A DNA stretch of 64,000 nucleotides, from contig CAWJFP010000040.1 in assembly GCA_963842155.1 (NCBI GenBank), forward strand, positions 62,001 through 126,000, written 5' to 3'. This document shows positions 17,072-28,569 of this stretch, piece by piece. Numbering within the stretch: the first letter of the stretch is position 1; each line of letters starts with the position of its first letter. The position numbers and the translations under genes are program-made. Below the pieces are notes generated by a model. It saw only the letters and a list, made by a program, of their open reading frames with translations, was not told where the DNA came from and searched no databases. Source of the DNA: CAWJFP01 sp963842155. Its GTDB lineage: Bacteria; Pseudomonadota; Alphaproteobacteria; JACZXZ01.

Positions 17072-18516
17072 CCGGCGAAGAGCGTCGCCGCCGCCAGCTT
17101 GGCGCCCGCCGCGAGCGGGGCCGGATAGGCGAAGAACAGCAACGTAAAGAGCCCCGTCACGACCAGCACGGTCGCCATGCCGCGCCCGATGGGCCGGTCG
17201 AAGCGCACCGTCGCCTCGTCGAAATACATGAGCTTCACGATACGGACATAATAGTAGGATCCCACCACGCTCGCGAGCACGCCGATCACGGCGAGGCCAT
17301 AGAGCCTCGCCTCGATGGCGGCAAGGAAGACATAGAGCTTGCCGAAGAAGCCCGCCAGCGGCGGGATGCCGGCAAGGGAAAACATGAAGATCGCCATGGC
17401 GAGCGCCAGGAGAGGCTGGGTCCGCGCGAGCCCTGCGAGATCCTCGATGCGCTCGACCATGCGCCCCTTGATCCGCATGCAGAGTATGCAGGCGAAGGCA
17501 CCGACCACCATGGCGACATAGATGGCCGTATAGATGAGCACGCTCTCGACGCCGACTTGGTTTCCGGCGGCAAGCCCGACCAGGATGTAGCCGATATTGG
17601 CGATCGAGCTGTAGGCCATGAGGCGCTTGATGTTGGTCTGGTTGATCGCCGCATAGGCGCCCAGCGCCATCGAGGCGATCGAGATGAAGATGACGATCTG
17701 CCGCCATTCCGCGACGAGCGGGCCGAACGGTCCGACCAAGACGCGCACGAAGAGCGCCACGGCGGCGATCTTGGGCGCAGCGGCGAAGAAGGCGGTGACG
17801 GTGGTCGGCGAGCCTTCGTAGACGTCGGGCGTCCACATATGGAAGGGTACGGCCGAGACCTTGAAGGCGAGCGCCGCGGCGACGAAGGCGATGCCGACGA
17901 TGATGCCGAGCTGCGGCACCGCGCCATGGGCAAACATGTCCGCCAGCAGCGCGAAACGCGTCGTGCCGGCGAAGCCGTAGACGAGCGACGCCCCGTAAAG
18001 CAGGAGCCCCGAGCTCAAGGCGCCGAGCACGAAATATTTGAGACCGGCCTCGGTCGAGCGCACCGAATCGCGTTGGAAGGCGGCGAGGATATAGAGCGAA
18101 AGGCTCTGCAGCTCGAGGCCAAGATAGAGCGCGATCAGGTCGTTCGCCGAGATCATCATGAGCATGCCGAGCGTCGCGAAGACGAACAGCACGGGATATT
18201 CGAAGCGTCCCATCCGCTCGCGCTCGTTATAGTCGAGCGACATGACGAGCGTGAGGGCCGTGCCGGCGAGCACGAGCAGCTTCATGAAGGCGCCGAAGCG
18301 ATCGATGACGAAAAGGCTCTGGAAGGCCACGGCGCTCCGCGCGGGCGTCACGGCGAGGACGAGGACGCCGGCGACGATGAAGGCCAGCACGGCGAGCCAG
18401 CTCAGCATGCGGGTCGAGCGGTCGCCCAGGAAGACGCCCAGCATGAGGAGAGCGAGGGCGCAAGCGGCGAGCCAAATCTCCGGCAGCGCCGGGGTCAGGA
18501 TCGTCAAAAGGTCCAA
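17068..18516 (-). CDS. nuoN: NADH-quinone oxidoreductase subunit N
   Basis: A 482-residue antiporter-like membrane subunit of respiratory Complex I with about 14 helices. Typical features are SANDLIALYLGLELQSLSLYIL, LKYFVLGALSSGLLLYG, KVSAVPFHMWTPDVYEGSPT with the conserved Lys and His, and AYSSIANIGYILVGL. The start is TTG at 18516, 15 bases after nuoM. The stop overlaps birA by four bases. Confidence 0.95.
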   Translation of the reverse strand: MDLLTILTPALPEIWLAACALALLMLGVFLGDRSTRMLSWLAVLAFIVAGVLVLAVTPARSAVAFQSLFVIDRFGAFMKLLVLAGTALTLVMSLDYNERERMGRFEYPVLFVFATLGMLMMISANDLIALYLGLELQSLSLYILAAFQRDSVRSTEAGLKYFVLGALSSGLLLYGASLVYGFAGTTRFALLADMFAHGAVPQLGIIVGIAFVAAALAFKVSAVPFHMWTPDVYEGSPTTVTAFFAAAPKIAAVALFVRVLVGPFGPLVAEWRQIVIFISIASMALGAYAAINQTNIKRLMAYSSIANIGYILVGLAAGNQVGVESVLIYTAIYVAMVVGAFACILCMRIKGRMVERIEDLAGLARTQPLLALAMAIFMFSLAGIPPLAGFFGKLYVFLAAIEARLYGLAVIGVLASVVGSYYYVRIVKLMYFDEATVRFDRPIGRGMATVLVVTGLFTLLFFAYPAPLAAGAKLAAATLFAG

Positions 18517-18531
18517 TTCTTCCCCCAGAAG

Positions 18532-20056
18532 CTAACGCAGCGGCAACGAGGCGACGGCGGCGCCATGGGTCCCTGCCATCGCCGCCTTGTATTCGCCGAT
18601 CATGTGCATGACGGTCGCATGCATGGGATCGAGGAAGGAGGAGGGGTAGATGCCCATCCAGAGCACGACGACCGCCAAGGGCGCGAAGACCGCGACTTCG
18701 CGCGGGCTCAAATCCAGGATCGACAGGAGCTCGGACTTGGTCAGCTCGCCGAAGATCACCCGGCGATAAAGCCAGAGCATATAGGCGGCGCCCAGGATCA
18801 TGCCGGTCGACGCGAGAGTCGCGACCCAGTATTGATCCGGAAGGTGCCGAGCAAGGCCATGAACTCGCCGACGAAGCCGCTGGTGCCGGGCAGCCCGATC
18901 GAGGCCAGCATGAACAGCATGAAGGCCGCGGCATAGAGCGGCATGCGATGCACCAGCCCGCCGTAGCTGGCGATGAGGCGGCTATGCATGCGGTCGTAGA
19001 CCACGCCCACGCAGAGGAAGAGCGCCGCCGAGACCACGCCATGGCTCAGCATCTGGATCATTGCGCCCTCCACGCCCTGTTGGGTCAAGGCGAAGAGCCC
19101 CATGGTGACGATACCCATATGGGCGACCGAGGAATAGGCGATGAGCTTCTTCATGTCCTCCTGGGCGAGGGCGACGAGCGAGGTATAGATCACCGCGACG
19201 ACAGAAAGCGTCCAGACGAGCGGCGTGAAATAGGTCGAGGCTTCCGGCAGCATCGGGATCGAGAAGCGGATGAAGCCGTAGCCGCCCATCTTGAGGAGCA
19301 CGCCGGCGAGGATCACCGAGCCCGCCGTCGGCGCCTCGACATGGGCGTCGGGCAGCCAGGTATGGACGGGCCACATCGGCACCTTGACGGCGAAGGAGGC
19401 GAAAAAGGCGAGCCAGAGCCAAAGCTGCATGTCGTAGGCGAAGTGATGCCCCAGCGCCGTCGGTATGTCGGTCGTGCCCAGGTCGAAATAGATCGCCAGG
19501 ATGGCGAGCAGCATCAGCACCGAGCCAAGCAAGGTGAAGAGGAAGAATTTGAAGGCCGAATAGACGCGCCGCGGTCCGCCCCAGACGCCGATAATAAGAA
19601 ACATCGGGATCAGCACGCCCTCGAAGAACATGTAGAAGACGACGAAATCGAGCGCGCAGAACATCCCGATCATGATCGTTTCCATGACCAGGAAGGTGAT
19701 CATGTACTCCTTGACCCTCATTCGGATCGAGTCCCAGCTCGCCAGGACGCAGAGCGGCGTGAGGAAGGTCGAGAGCAGCACGAAGAAAAGCGAGATGCCG
19801 TCTATGCCGAGATGGTAGCTGATGTTGAATGAGGGGATCCAGGCGGCCTGCTCGACGAATTGAAAGCCGTGGCTCGAGGAATCGAAGCGGAGCCATAGAA
19901 CGAGCGACAGCAGGAAGGTCAAGAGCGAGGTCCAGAGCGCCGTCCAGCGCGCGTTTCGGGCCACCACCTCGGGCTCGCCCTGGACGAAGAAGATCAGCAG
20001 CGCGCCGAGCAGCGGCAGGAAGATGACGGCGCTGAGGAGCGGCAGATGGTCCGTCA

Positions 20057-20060
<4 letters not shown>
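18532..20060 (-). CDS. nuoM: NADH-quinone oxidoreductase subunit M (frameshifted)
   Basis: An antiporter-like proton-pumping subunit of Complex I, about 509 residues once corrected. The first frame holds GIDGISLFFVLLSTFLTPL, the family Glu in YMFFEGVLIPMFLIIGVWGG, KVPMWPVHTWLPDAHVEAPT, AYSSVAHMGIVTMGLF and GFVGEFMALLGTF. At about 18829-18832 one base is missing: sequence after TFRINT switches frame and continues as TGMILGAAYMLWLYRRVIFG to the stop at 18532. The product is needed for Complex I and its 13 partners are intact, so a sequencing deletion is the best explanation. GTG 20060 overlaps the nuoL stop (GTGA), with ATG three bases further in. Confidence 0.93.
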
Positions 20061-21994
<1,934 letters not shown>

Positions 21995-22001
21995 GCGTCC
22001 C

Positions 22002-22310
22002 CTAGCCCTTCATCACGTTGATGTCCTCGACCTCGATCGAGCCGCGGTTGCGGAAATAAATGACCAGGATGGCGAGCCCGATCGCCGCCTCCGCCGCCGC
22101 CACGGAGAGCACGAAGAGCGCGAAGACCTGCCCGACCAGATCGTCGAGCGCCGCCGAGAACGCGACGAGGTTGATGTTGACCGCGAGCAGCATGAGCTCG
22201 ATCGACATCATGATGATGATGACGTTCTTGCGGTTGAGGAATATGCCGAAGATGCCGAGCGTGAAAAGGATGGCGGCGACGACGAGATAATGCGCGAGGC
22301 CGATGATCAT
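22002..22310 (-). CDS. nuoK: NADH-quinone oxidoreductase subunit K
   Basis: A 102-residue three-helix membrane subunit of Complex I. It begins MIIGLAHYLVVAAILFTLG; NRKNVIIIMMSIELMLLAVN carries the conserved membrane Glu, and FVLSVAAAEAAIGLAILV carries the second. ATG 22310 overlaps the nuoJ stop by four bases. Confidence 0.95.
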   Translation of the reverse strand: MIIGLAHYLVVAAILFTLGIFGIFLNRKNVIIIMMSIELMLLAVNINLVAFSAALDDLVGQVFALFVLSVAAAEAAIGLAILVIYFRNRGSIEVEDINVMKG

Positions 22311-22927
22311 AGCTCGACCCCGCCGCCGACCGGCATCTTGCGCACCTCGATCGTGCGCCGCGCGTCGCGCTGCCCCTGCGCGGCGATCTTCTGCCGCCTG
22401 ACCCCCTCGCGATGGCGGTGGGTGAGCACGATGGCGCCGACCATCGACAACAGCAGGATGAAGCCCGCAGTCTGGAAGAGATAGGCATATTTCGTGTAGA
22501 GCACGAGGCCCAGCGCGCGCGTGTTGACGACATGGCCGAAGGCGGGGATGGGGTCGGTCAAGACATGCGCCGTCTGCGGCGCCAAGGACCAGGTCCCGGC
22601 GATCAGCCCGAGCTCGGCGAGGAGGATGAGCCCGATGACGAGGCCGATCGGCAGATAGCGCAGGAAGCCCTCGCGCAGCTCGACGAAATCGATGTCGAGC
22701 ATCATGACGACGAAGAGGAAGAGCACAGCGACGGCACCGACATAGACGACGACCAGGATCATGGCGAGGAATTCGGCGCCGGCCAGCACGAAAAGGCCCG
22801 CCGCGTTGAAGAAGGCGAGGATGAGGAAGAGCACCGAATGCACCGGGTTGCGCGCCGCCACCACCATCACGCCCGAGGCGGTGATGACCACGGCGAAGAC
22901 ATAGAAGGCGATCGCCTGGATGATCAT
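22307..22927 (-). CDS. nuoJ: NADH-quinone oxidoreductase subunit J
   Basis: A 206-residue five-helix membrane subunit of Complex I, equivalent to mitochondrial ND6. NPVHSVLFLILAFFNAAGLF and AEFLAMILVVVYVGAVAVLFLFVVMML are typical, with the pi-bulge Tyr-Val-Gly. A basic cytosolic tail of about 40 residues follows the last helix. It starts 81 bases after nuoI, the largest gap inside the nuo operon. Confidence 0.95.
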   Translation of the reverse strand: MIIQAIAFYVFAVVITASGVMVVAARNPVHSVLFLILAFFNAAGLFVLAGAEFLAMILVVVYVGAVAVLFLFVVMMLDIDFVELREGFLRYLPIGLVIGLILLAELGLIAGTWSLAPQTAHVLTDPIPAFGHVVNTRALGLVLYTKYAYLFQTAGFILLLSMVGAIVLTHRHREGVRRQKIAAQGQRDARRTIEVRKMPVGGGVEL

Positions 22928-23008
22928 GCCGCCGCCCCGCTCGACCGGCCGGCGCGAACCGGCGGCATCGCGGGCCGCCCCCCATTCGCCATGAAGCTCA
23001 TCGGCCGC

Positions 23009-23497
23009 TCAGCGATAAGGCGCATCGGCGGCGAGATTGGCCGCGATCTCGAGCTCCCAGCGATCGCCGTTGTCGAGCAGCTTCTGCTTGTCGTAGAGCA
23101 GCTCCTCGCGCGTCTCGGTGGCAAACTCGTAGTTCGGCCCCTCGACGATGGCATCCACTGGGCAGGCCTCCTGGCAGAGCCCGCAATAGATGCATTTCGT
23201 CATGTCGATATCGTAGCGCGTGGTGCGCCGGCTGCCGTCCGCGCGCGGCTCGGCCTCGATGGTGATGGCGAGCGCCGGGCAGATGGCCTCGCAAAGCTTG
23301 CAGGCTATGCAGCGCTCCTCGCCGTTGGGATAGCGGCGCAGCGCATGCTCGCCGCGGAAGCGCGGCGAGAGCGGCCCTTTCTCGAAGGGGTAGTTGAGCG
23401 TGACCTTGCGCCGGAAGAAATATTTCAGGGTCACCCACAAGCCCCAGAAGAGCTCGGCGAGCAGAATAGTCCGTGCCGTGCGGTCGAGAACCGCCAT
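23009..23497 (-). CDS. nuoI: NADH-quinone oxidoreductase subunit I
   Basis: A 162-residue peripheral-arm subunit carrying two 4Fe-4S clusters (N6a and N6b), bound by CIACKLCEAICP and CIYCGLCQEACP with EGPNYEFATETREELLYDK after them. The start is ATG 23497, preceded by AGGAGC; the frame extends upstream to 23551 without conserved sequence. There are 70 bases between nuoH and this gene. Confidence 0.95.
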   Translation of the reverse strand: MAVLDRTARTILLAELFWGLWVTLKYFFRRKVTLNYPFEKGPLSPRFRGEHALRRYPNGEERCIACKLCEAICPALAITIEAEPRADGSRRTTRYDIDMTKCIYCGLCQEACPVDAIVEGPNYEFATETREELLYDKQKLLDNGDRWELEIAANLAADAPYR

Positions 23498-23567
23498 ATC
23501 CGAAGCTCCTCGTTCATTCCGGCTGCCAGCATAGTCGCGGCCGGCGGCCAAGCAAGATCATCGAGCC

Positions 23568-24581
23568 TTATGTGATGGGCGCCCAACCCAGCGCCACCAA
23601 CGCGCCGGCGGTCAGCACCACCCAGAACAGAGAGACCGGCAAGAACACCTTCCAACCGAGTCGCATGAGCTGGTCGTAACGATAGCGCGGGAAGGTGGCG
23701 CGAACCCAGAGCATGGCGAAGAGCATCAGGCAAATCTTGAGGATGAGCCAGATCGGGCCGGGAACCCAGGTGAAGGGCGCCACGCTCAACGGCGGCAGCC
23801 AGCCGCCGAGGAAAAGGATCGAGGTCATCGCGCTGATGAGAATCATGTTGGCATATTCGCCGAGGAAGAAGAGCGCGAAGGCGAGCGAGGAATATTCGAC
23901 GTTGAAGCCCGCCACCAGCTCCGTTTCCGCCTCGGTCAGGTCGAAGGGCGCGCGGTTCGTCTCCGCCAGGCCCGAGACGAAAAAGATCACGAACATCGGC
24001 AGCAGTGGGAAGCAAAACCAAACCGTCCTTTGCGCCAGCACGATGTCGGAGAGATTGAGCGATCCGGCGCACAGCAGCACCGTGATCAGCACGAAGCCGA
24101 TGGAGACCTCGTAGGACACCATCTGCGCGGCCGAGCGCAAGGCGCCGAGAAAGGCGTATTTCGAATTGCTCGCCCAGCCCGCCATGATGATGCCGTAGAC
24201 GCCGAGCGAGGAGATCGCGAAGAGGTAGAGAATCCCGACATTGATGTTGGAAAGCACCACGCCCTTGTCGAAGGGGATCACCGCCCAGGCGACGAGCGAG
24301 AGGGTGAAGGTGATCACCGGCGCGGCGATGAAGACGATGCGGTTAGCGCCGCTCGGGATCACGGTCTCCTTGAAGACGAGCTTCACGCCGTCGGCGATCG
24401 GCTGCAATAGGCCGAAGGGCCCCACCACGTTGGGACCCTTGCGGAGCTGCATGGCGCCCAGCACCTTGCGCTCGGCATAGGTCAGATAGGCGACGCCCAC
24501 CAGCAGCGGGATGATGATGGCAACGATCTCGAGCAGGATGCGGATCGTCGGCCAGGCATAGATGGTCCAGAACTCAGCCAT
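23568..24581 (-). CDS. nuoH: NADH-quinone oxidoreductase subunit H
   Basis: A 337-residue eight-helix membrane subunit forming part of the quinone chamber. YAERKVLGAMQLRKGPNVVGPFGLLQPIADGVKL is the classic signature (in two parts); SLGVYGIIMAGWASNSKYAFLG, AETNRAPFDLTEAETELVAGFNVEYS and TFPRYRYDQLMRLGWKV contain the conserved acidic and basic residues. ATG 24581 overlaps the end of nuoG by eight bases. Confidence 0.96.
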   Translation of the reverse strand: MAEFWTIYAWPTIRILLEIVAIIIPLLVGVAYLTYAERKVLGAMQLRKGPNVVGPFGLLQPIADGVKLVFKETVIPSGANRIVFIAAPVITFTLSLVAWAVIPFDKGVVLSNINVGILYLFAISSLGVYGIIMAGWASNSKYAFLGALRSAAQMVSYEVSIGFVLITVLLCAGSLNLSDIVLAQRTVWFCFPLLPMFVIFFVSGLAETNRAPFDLTEAETELVAGFNVEYSSLAFALFFLGEYANMILISAMTSILFLGGWLPPLSVAPFTWVPGPIWLILKICLMLFAMLWVRATFPRYRYDQLMRLGWKVFLPVSLFWVVLTAGALVALGWAPIT

Positions 24582-26637
24582 CGGTGCCGGTCTTCCCGCC
24601 GATCGCGCCGAGGATCTCCGCGGCGCAACGCGCCATCGTCTCCGACGCGCGGCTGATCGGATCGGTCATGTAGTAATTTCCGATCGTGTTCTCGAAGGGC
24701 TCGACCCCGAGCTTGCCCTCCTTGCCGAAGGGACCCCACTCGGCCGGCGTGATCTCGTCAAGGCGCGAAAACGCCGGATGCGCGGCGGCGAGGCGGGCTT
24801 GGATTCCGGCCAGATTGTCATAAGGCAGCTTGCGGCCGAGCCGTTCGGAAAGCGCCCGGATGATCGTCCAATCCTCGCGCGCCTCGCCCGGCGGGAACGT
24901 CGCGCGCCGGGCCCGCTGCGCGCGCCCCTCGGTATTCACGTAGGTCGCGGTCTTCTCCGTATAGGCGGCGCCCGGCAGGATCACGTCCGCGCGGTGGGCG
25001 CCCGCATCGCCATGATGGCCCTGATAGACGACGAAGGCCTTGCCGAGCCGCGCCATGTCGATCTCGTCGGCGCCGAGGAGATAGACCAGTCCGATCTCGC
25101 CCTTCGACGCGCCGTCCAAGATCGAGACGAGGTCGCGGCCTTTCGCACCGGGCACGAAGCCGACATCGAGGCCGCCCACCCTCGCTGCGGCGCTCTGGAG
25201 GATGTTGAAGCCGTTCCAGCCTTCCTTGACGATGCCGAGCCCTTCGGCCAGGCGGCGCGCAAGTGCCAGTACCGCCGCCCCGTCGGGCCGCGCCAAGGCA
25301 GCCTGCCCGATGATCATCATGGGCCGCTTCGCCGCCTTCAGGCTCTCGGCGAAGCCCGGCCCGCCCTCGGCGAGCTTGGCCAGGCTCTCGGGCCCGGCGC
25401 CGAGATGCCGGTAGCGATAGGTCAGGTCGAAAGGCGCGCCGATGAGACCCACGGGGAAGGCGCCGGCGAGCCAGCGCTTGCGGATGCGCGCGTTGATGAC
25501 CGGCGCCTCGCGGCGCGGATTGGAGCCGACGATCAGCAACGCATCCGCGCGGTCGATGCCGGCGATGCCGCTATTGAAGATATAGGAGGCGCGGCAAGCG
25601 GGATCGAGCGCGGCACCGTCCTGACGGCAATCGAGATGGGAGGAGCCGAGCGCCGTCATCAGCTCCTTCAGCGCCAGCATCGCCTCGGCGTCCGCGAGAT
25701 CGCCCGCGATGGCTGCCATGCGCTCGCCGCCGAGCCTCTTCGCGCGATCGGCGATGGCGGCGAAGGCCTCGGCCCAGCTCGCCTCCTGCAGCTTGCCCTC
25801 GCGCCGCAGATAGGGCCGGTCGAGACGCTGGCGGCGCAACCCGTCGACGGCGAAACGGCTCTTGTCGCCGAGCCATTCCTCGTTCACCGCCTCGTTGAGG
25901 CGCGGCAGGATGCGCAAAACCTCAGGCCCGCGGGTATCGATGCGGATATTGCTCCCCACGGCGTCGAGCACATCGATCGATTGGGTCTTCCTCAGCTCCC
26001 AGGGCCGCGCCACGAAGGCGTAGGGCTTTGAGGTGAGCGCGCCGACCGGGCAGAGATCGATCACGTTCCCCGACAGCTCCGAGGTGATGGTCTTCTCGAG
26101 ATAGGTGGTGATCTCCATTTGCTCGCCGCGGCCGACGGCGCCGATCTCTTCCGCGCCGGCCACCTCCGTCGCGAAGCGGATGCAGCGCGTGCAATGGATG
26201 CAGCGGGTCATGATCGTCTTGACCAGCGGCCCCATATATTTGTCCGTCACCGCGCGCTTGTTCTCTTCGTAGCGGCTATGGTCCATGCCGTAGGCCACGG
26301 CCTGGTCCTGCAGATCGCATTCGCCGCCCTGGTCGCAGATCGGGCAATCGAGCGGATGGTTGATGAGAAGGAACTCCATCACGCCCTTGCGCGCTTTCTT
26401 CACCATCGGCGTGTCGGTCTTGATCACCATGTTGTCGGCGCAAGGCATGGCGCAGGAGGCGATGGGCTTGGGCGATTTCTCCATCTCGACCAGGCACATG
26501 CGGCAATTCCCGGCGATCGAGAGCCGCTCGTGGTAGCAGAAGCGGGGGATCTCGATGCCGAGCTGCTCGCAGGCCTGGATCACCGTGGTGCCCGGGGCGA
26601 CCTCGATCGCGCGTCCGTCGATGGTGAGCTTGGGCAA
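24574..26637 (-). CDS. nuoG: NADH-quinone oxidoreductase subunit G
   Basis: The largest peripheral subunit, 687 residues, with iron-sulfur clusters in its N-terminal third: a 2Fe-2S site (CYHERLSIAGNCRMCLVEME), a His/Cys site (HPLDCPICDQGGECDLQD) and a 4Fe-4S site (CIHCTRCIRFATEVAG with CPVGALTSKPYAF). A molybdopterin-oxidoreductase-like domain without cofactor function follows. The start is TTG 26637 after AGTAGGGG, ten bases from nuoF; the frame is open further upstream within nuoF, but that part is not conserved. Confidence 0.94.
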   Translation of the reverse strand: MPKLTIDGRAIEVAPGTTVIQACEQLGIEIPRFCYHERLSIAGNCRMCLVEMEKSPKPIASCAMPCADNMVIKTDTPMVKKARKGVMEFLLINHPLDCPICDQGGECDLQDQAVAYGMDHSRYEENKRAVTDKYMGPLVKTIMTRCIHCTRCIRFATEVAGAEEIGAVGRGEQMEITTYLEKTITSELSGNVIDLCPVGALTSKPYAFVARPWELRKTQSIDVLDAVGSNIRIDTRGPEVLRILPRLNEAVNEEWLGDKSRFAVDGLRRQRLDRPYLRREGKLQEASWAEAFAAIADRAKRLGGERMAAIAGDLADAEAMLALKELMTALGSSHLDCRQDGAALDPACRASYIFNSGIAGIDRADALLIVGSNPRREAPVINARIRKRWLAGAFPVGLIGAPFDLTYRYRHLGAGPESLAKLAEGGPGFAESLKAAKRPMMIIGQAALARPDGAAVLALARRLAEGLGIVKEGWNGFNILQSAAARVGGLDVGFVPGAKGRDLVSILDGASKGEIGLVYLLGADEIDMARLGKAFVVYQGHHGDAGAHRADVILPGAAYTEKTATYVNTEGRAQRARRATFPPGEAREDWTIIRALSERLGRKLPYDNLAGIQARLAAAHPAFSRLDEITPAEWGPFGKEGKLGVEPFENTIGNYYMTDPISRASETMARCAAEILGAIGGKTGTDG

Positions 26638-26647
26638 GGCCGGGCCC

Positions 26648-27961
26648 CTACTCCGCCGCCGCCGCGCCGATAGCGGCCTGCGCGACGTTGCTGCCATAGC
26701 GCGCCGCGATGCGGCGCTCGAGCTCGGGGCGGAAATGGCGGACGAGGCCTTGGATGGGCCAGGCCGCCGCGTCGCCAAAGGCGCAGATAGTATGGCCTTC
26801 GATCTCGGTCGTCACGTCCAGCAGCCGGTCGATCTCGGAAGGCTCGGCCTCGCCGCGCACGAGCCGCCGCATCACCCGCCATAGCCAGCCCGTTCCCTCG
26901 CGGCAGGGCGTGCATTGCCCGCAGCTTTCATGCATGTAGAAGAGCGAGAGCCGGGCGATCGCTTCGATGATGTCGGTGGACTTGTCCATCACGATCACGG
27001 CCGCGGTGCCGAGGCCCGACTTCACGTCGCGCAGCGAATCGAAATCCATCAGCACGCCGTCGCAGATGGGCTGCGGAATGCAGGGCACGGACGAGCCGCC
27101 CGGAATGACGGCCAACAGATTGTCCCAGCCGCCGCGCACCCCGCCGGCATGGCGCTCGACCAGCTCCTTGAGCGGGATGCCCATCTCCTCCTCGACATTG
27201 CAGGGCTGGTTCACATGGCCCGAGATGCAGAAAATCTTCGTGCCGGTGTTCTTGGGCCGGCCGATCGAGGCGAACCAGGAGGCGCCGCGCTTGCATATGT
27301 CGGGCGCGACGGCCACGGTTTCGACATTGGTGACGGTGGTGGGGCAGCCATAGACGCCGGCCGCCGCCGGGAAGGGCGGCTTCAAGCGCGGTTGGCCCTT
27401 CTTGCCCTCGAGGCTCTCCAGAAGGGCGGTCTCTTCGCCGCAGATATAGGCACCGGCGCCGCGATGGAGATAAATATCCAAATCCCAGCCCGAGCCCGAG
27501 GCGTTCTTGCCGATCAGCCCCGCGGCATAAGCCTCGTCGATGGCATGTTGGAGATGCAGCGCCTCGTTAAAAAACTCGCCGCGGATATAGATGTAGACCG
27601 TGTGGCTGCCCATGGCGAAGCCGGCGATCAGGCTGCCCTCGAGCAGCCGATGCGGCTCGAAGCGCAAGATGTCCCGATCCTTGCAAGTGCCGGGCTCGGA
27701 TTCGTCGGCATTGACCACGAGATAATGCGGCCTGCCGTCCGACTGCTTGGGCATGAAGGACCATTTGAGACCGGCGGGGAAGCCGGCGCCGCCGCGGCCG
27801 CGCAAGTCGGACTTCTTGACCTCGTCGACGATCCAGTCGCGGCCCTTGAGCAGGATCTCCTTGGTGCCTCCCCAGATGCCCCGCTTGCGCGCCGCTTCAA
27901 GGCGCCAATCATGCTGGCCGTAGAGATTGGTGAAGATGCGGTCCTTGTCCTGCAGCATCAC
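26648..27961 (-). CDS. nuoF: NADH-quinone oxidoreductase subunit F
   Basis: The 437-residue NADH-binding subunit with FMN and 4Fe-4S cluster N3. LRGRGGAGFPAGLKWSFMP is the NADH/FMN site, NADESEPGTCKDRDI and GAGAYICGEETALLESLEG follow, and ESCGQCTPCREG binds the cluster. GTG 27961 overlaps the nuoE stop (GTGA), directly followed by ATG; either could initiate. Confidence 0.96.
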   Translation of the reverse strand: MMLQDKDRIFTNLYGQHDWRLEAARKRGIWGGTKEILLKGRDWIVDEVKKSDLRGRGGAGFPAGLKWSFMPKQSDGRPHYLVVNADESEPGTCKDRDILRFEPHRLLEGSLIAGFAMGSHTVYIYIRGEFFNEALHLQHAIDEAYAAGLIGKNASGSGWDLDIYLHRGAGAYICGEETALLESLEGKKGQPRLKPPFPAAAGVYGCPTTVTNVETVAVAPDICKRGASWFASIGRPKNTGTKIFCISGHVNQPCNVEEEMGIPLKELVERHAGGVRGGWDNLLAVIPGGSSVPCIPQPICDGVLMDFDSLRDVKSGLGTAAVIVMDKSTDIIEAIARLSLFYMHESCGQCTPCREGTGWLWRVMRRLVRGEAEPSEIDRLLDVTTEIEGHTICAFGDAAAWPIQGLVRHFRPELERRIAARYGSNVAQAAIGAAAAE

Positions 27962-28569
27962 GCCCGCTCCGCCGCGCCCGGCGCGTCGAGGCTGGTGAGC
28001 CCGCCGACCGGCGCCGAATTCATTCGCTTGATCTGCGTGCCGTGCGGCACCTTCTCGCCGCGCGCGATGGCGTCGAGTATCGCCACCACGCGCTCGGGCG
28101 TTAGGTCCTCATAATAGTCGTCGTTGATCTGGACCACCGGCGCATTGACGCAGGCCGCCAGACATTCGACCTCGACGAGAGTGAATTTGCCGTCCGCCGT
28201 CGTCTCACCGATATCGATGCCGAGCCTTCGTCTGCAAGCGTCGCGTACCCCGTCCGAGCCGCGCAGCCAGCAGGGCGTGGTGCGGCAGAGCTGCACGAGG
28301 TGCCGCCCGACCGGCTTGAGGTTGAGCATGGTATAGAAGCTCGCCACCTCGTAGACGCGGATGACTGGCATGGCGAGCAGGCCCGCCACATGCTCGATCG
28401 CCGCGCGCGGCAGCCAGCCGCCCGACTGGCGCTGCGCCAAGTCGAGCAGCGCCAGCACCGCGCTCGCCTGCCAGCCCTCGGGATATTTCGCGATCTCGGT
28501 TTGCGCCTTCGCGCGGTTCTCCGGCGTGAAGGCGAAGCGCGCGGGCTGGGGGGGCGCCGTCCAGCTCAC
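27958..28569 (-). CDS. nuoE: NADH-quinone oxidoreductase subunit E
   Basis: A 203-residue thioredoxin-fold subunit carrying 2Fe-2S cluster N1a. The ligands lie in QLCRTTPCWLRGSD and VECLAACVNAPVVQIND; RVYEVASFYTMLNLKPVG is the family core. The C-terminal 30 residues are variable. GTG 28569 overlaps the nuoD stop (GTGA). Confidence 0.95.
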   Translation of the reverse strand: MSWTAPPQPARFAFTPENRAKAQTEIAKYPEGWQASAVLALLDLAQRQSGGWLPRAAIEHVAGLLAMPVIRVYEVASFYTMLNLKPVGRHLVQLCRTTPCWLRGSDGVRDACRRRLGIDIGETTADGKFTLVEVECLAACVNAPVVQINDDYYEDLTPERVVAILDAIARGEKVPHGTQIKRMNSAPVGGLTSLDAPGAAERA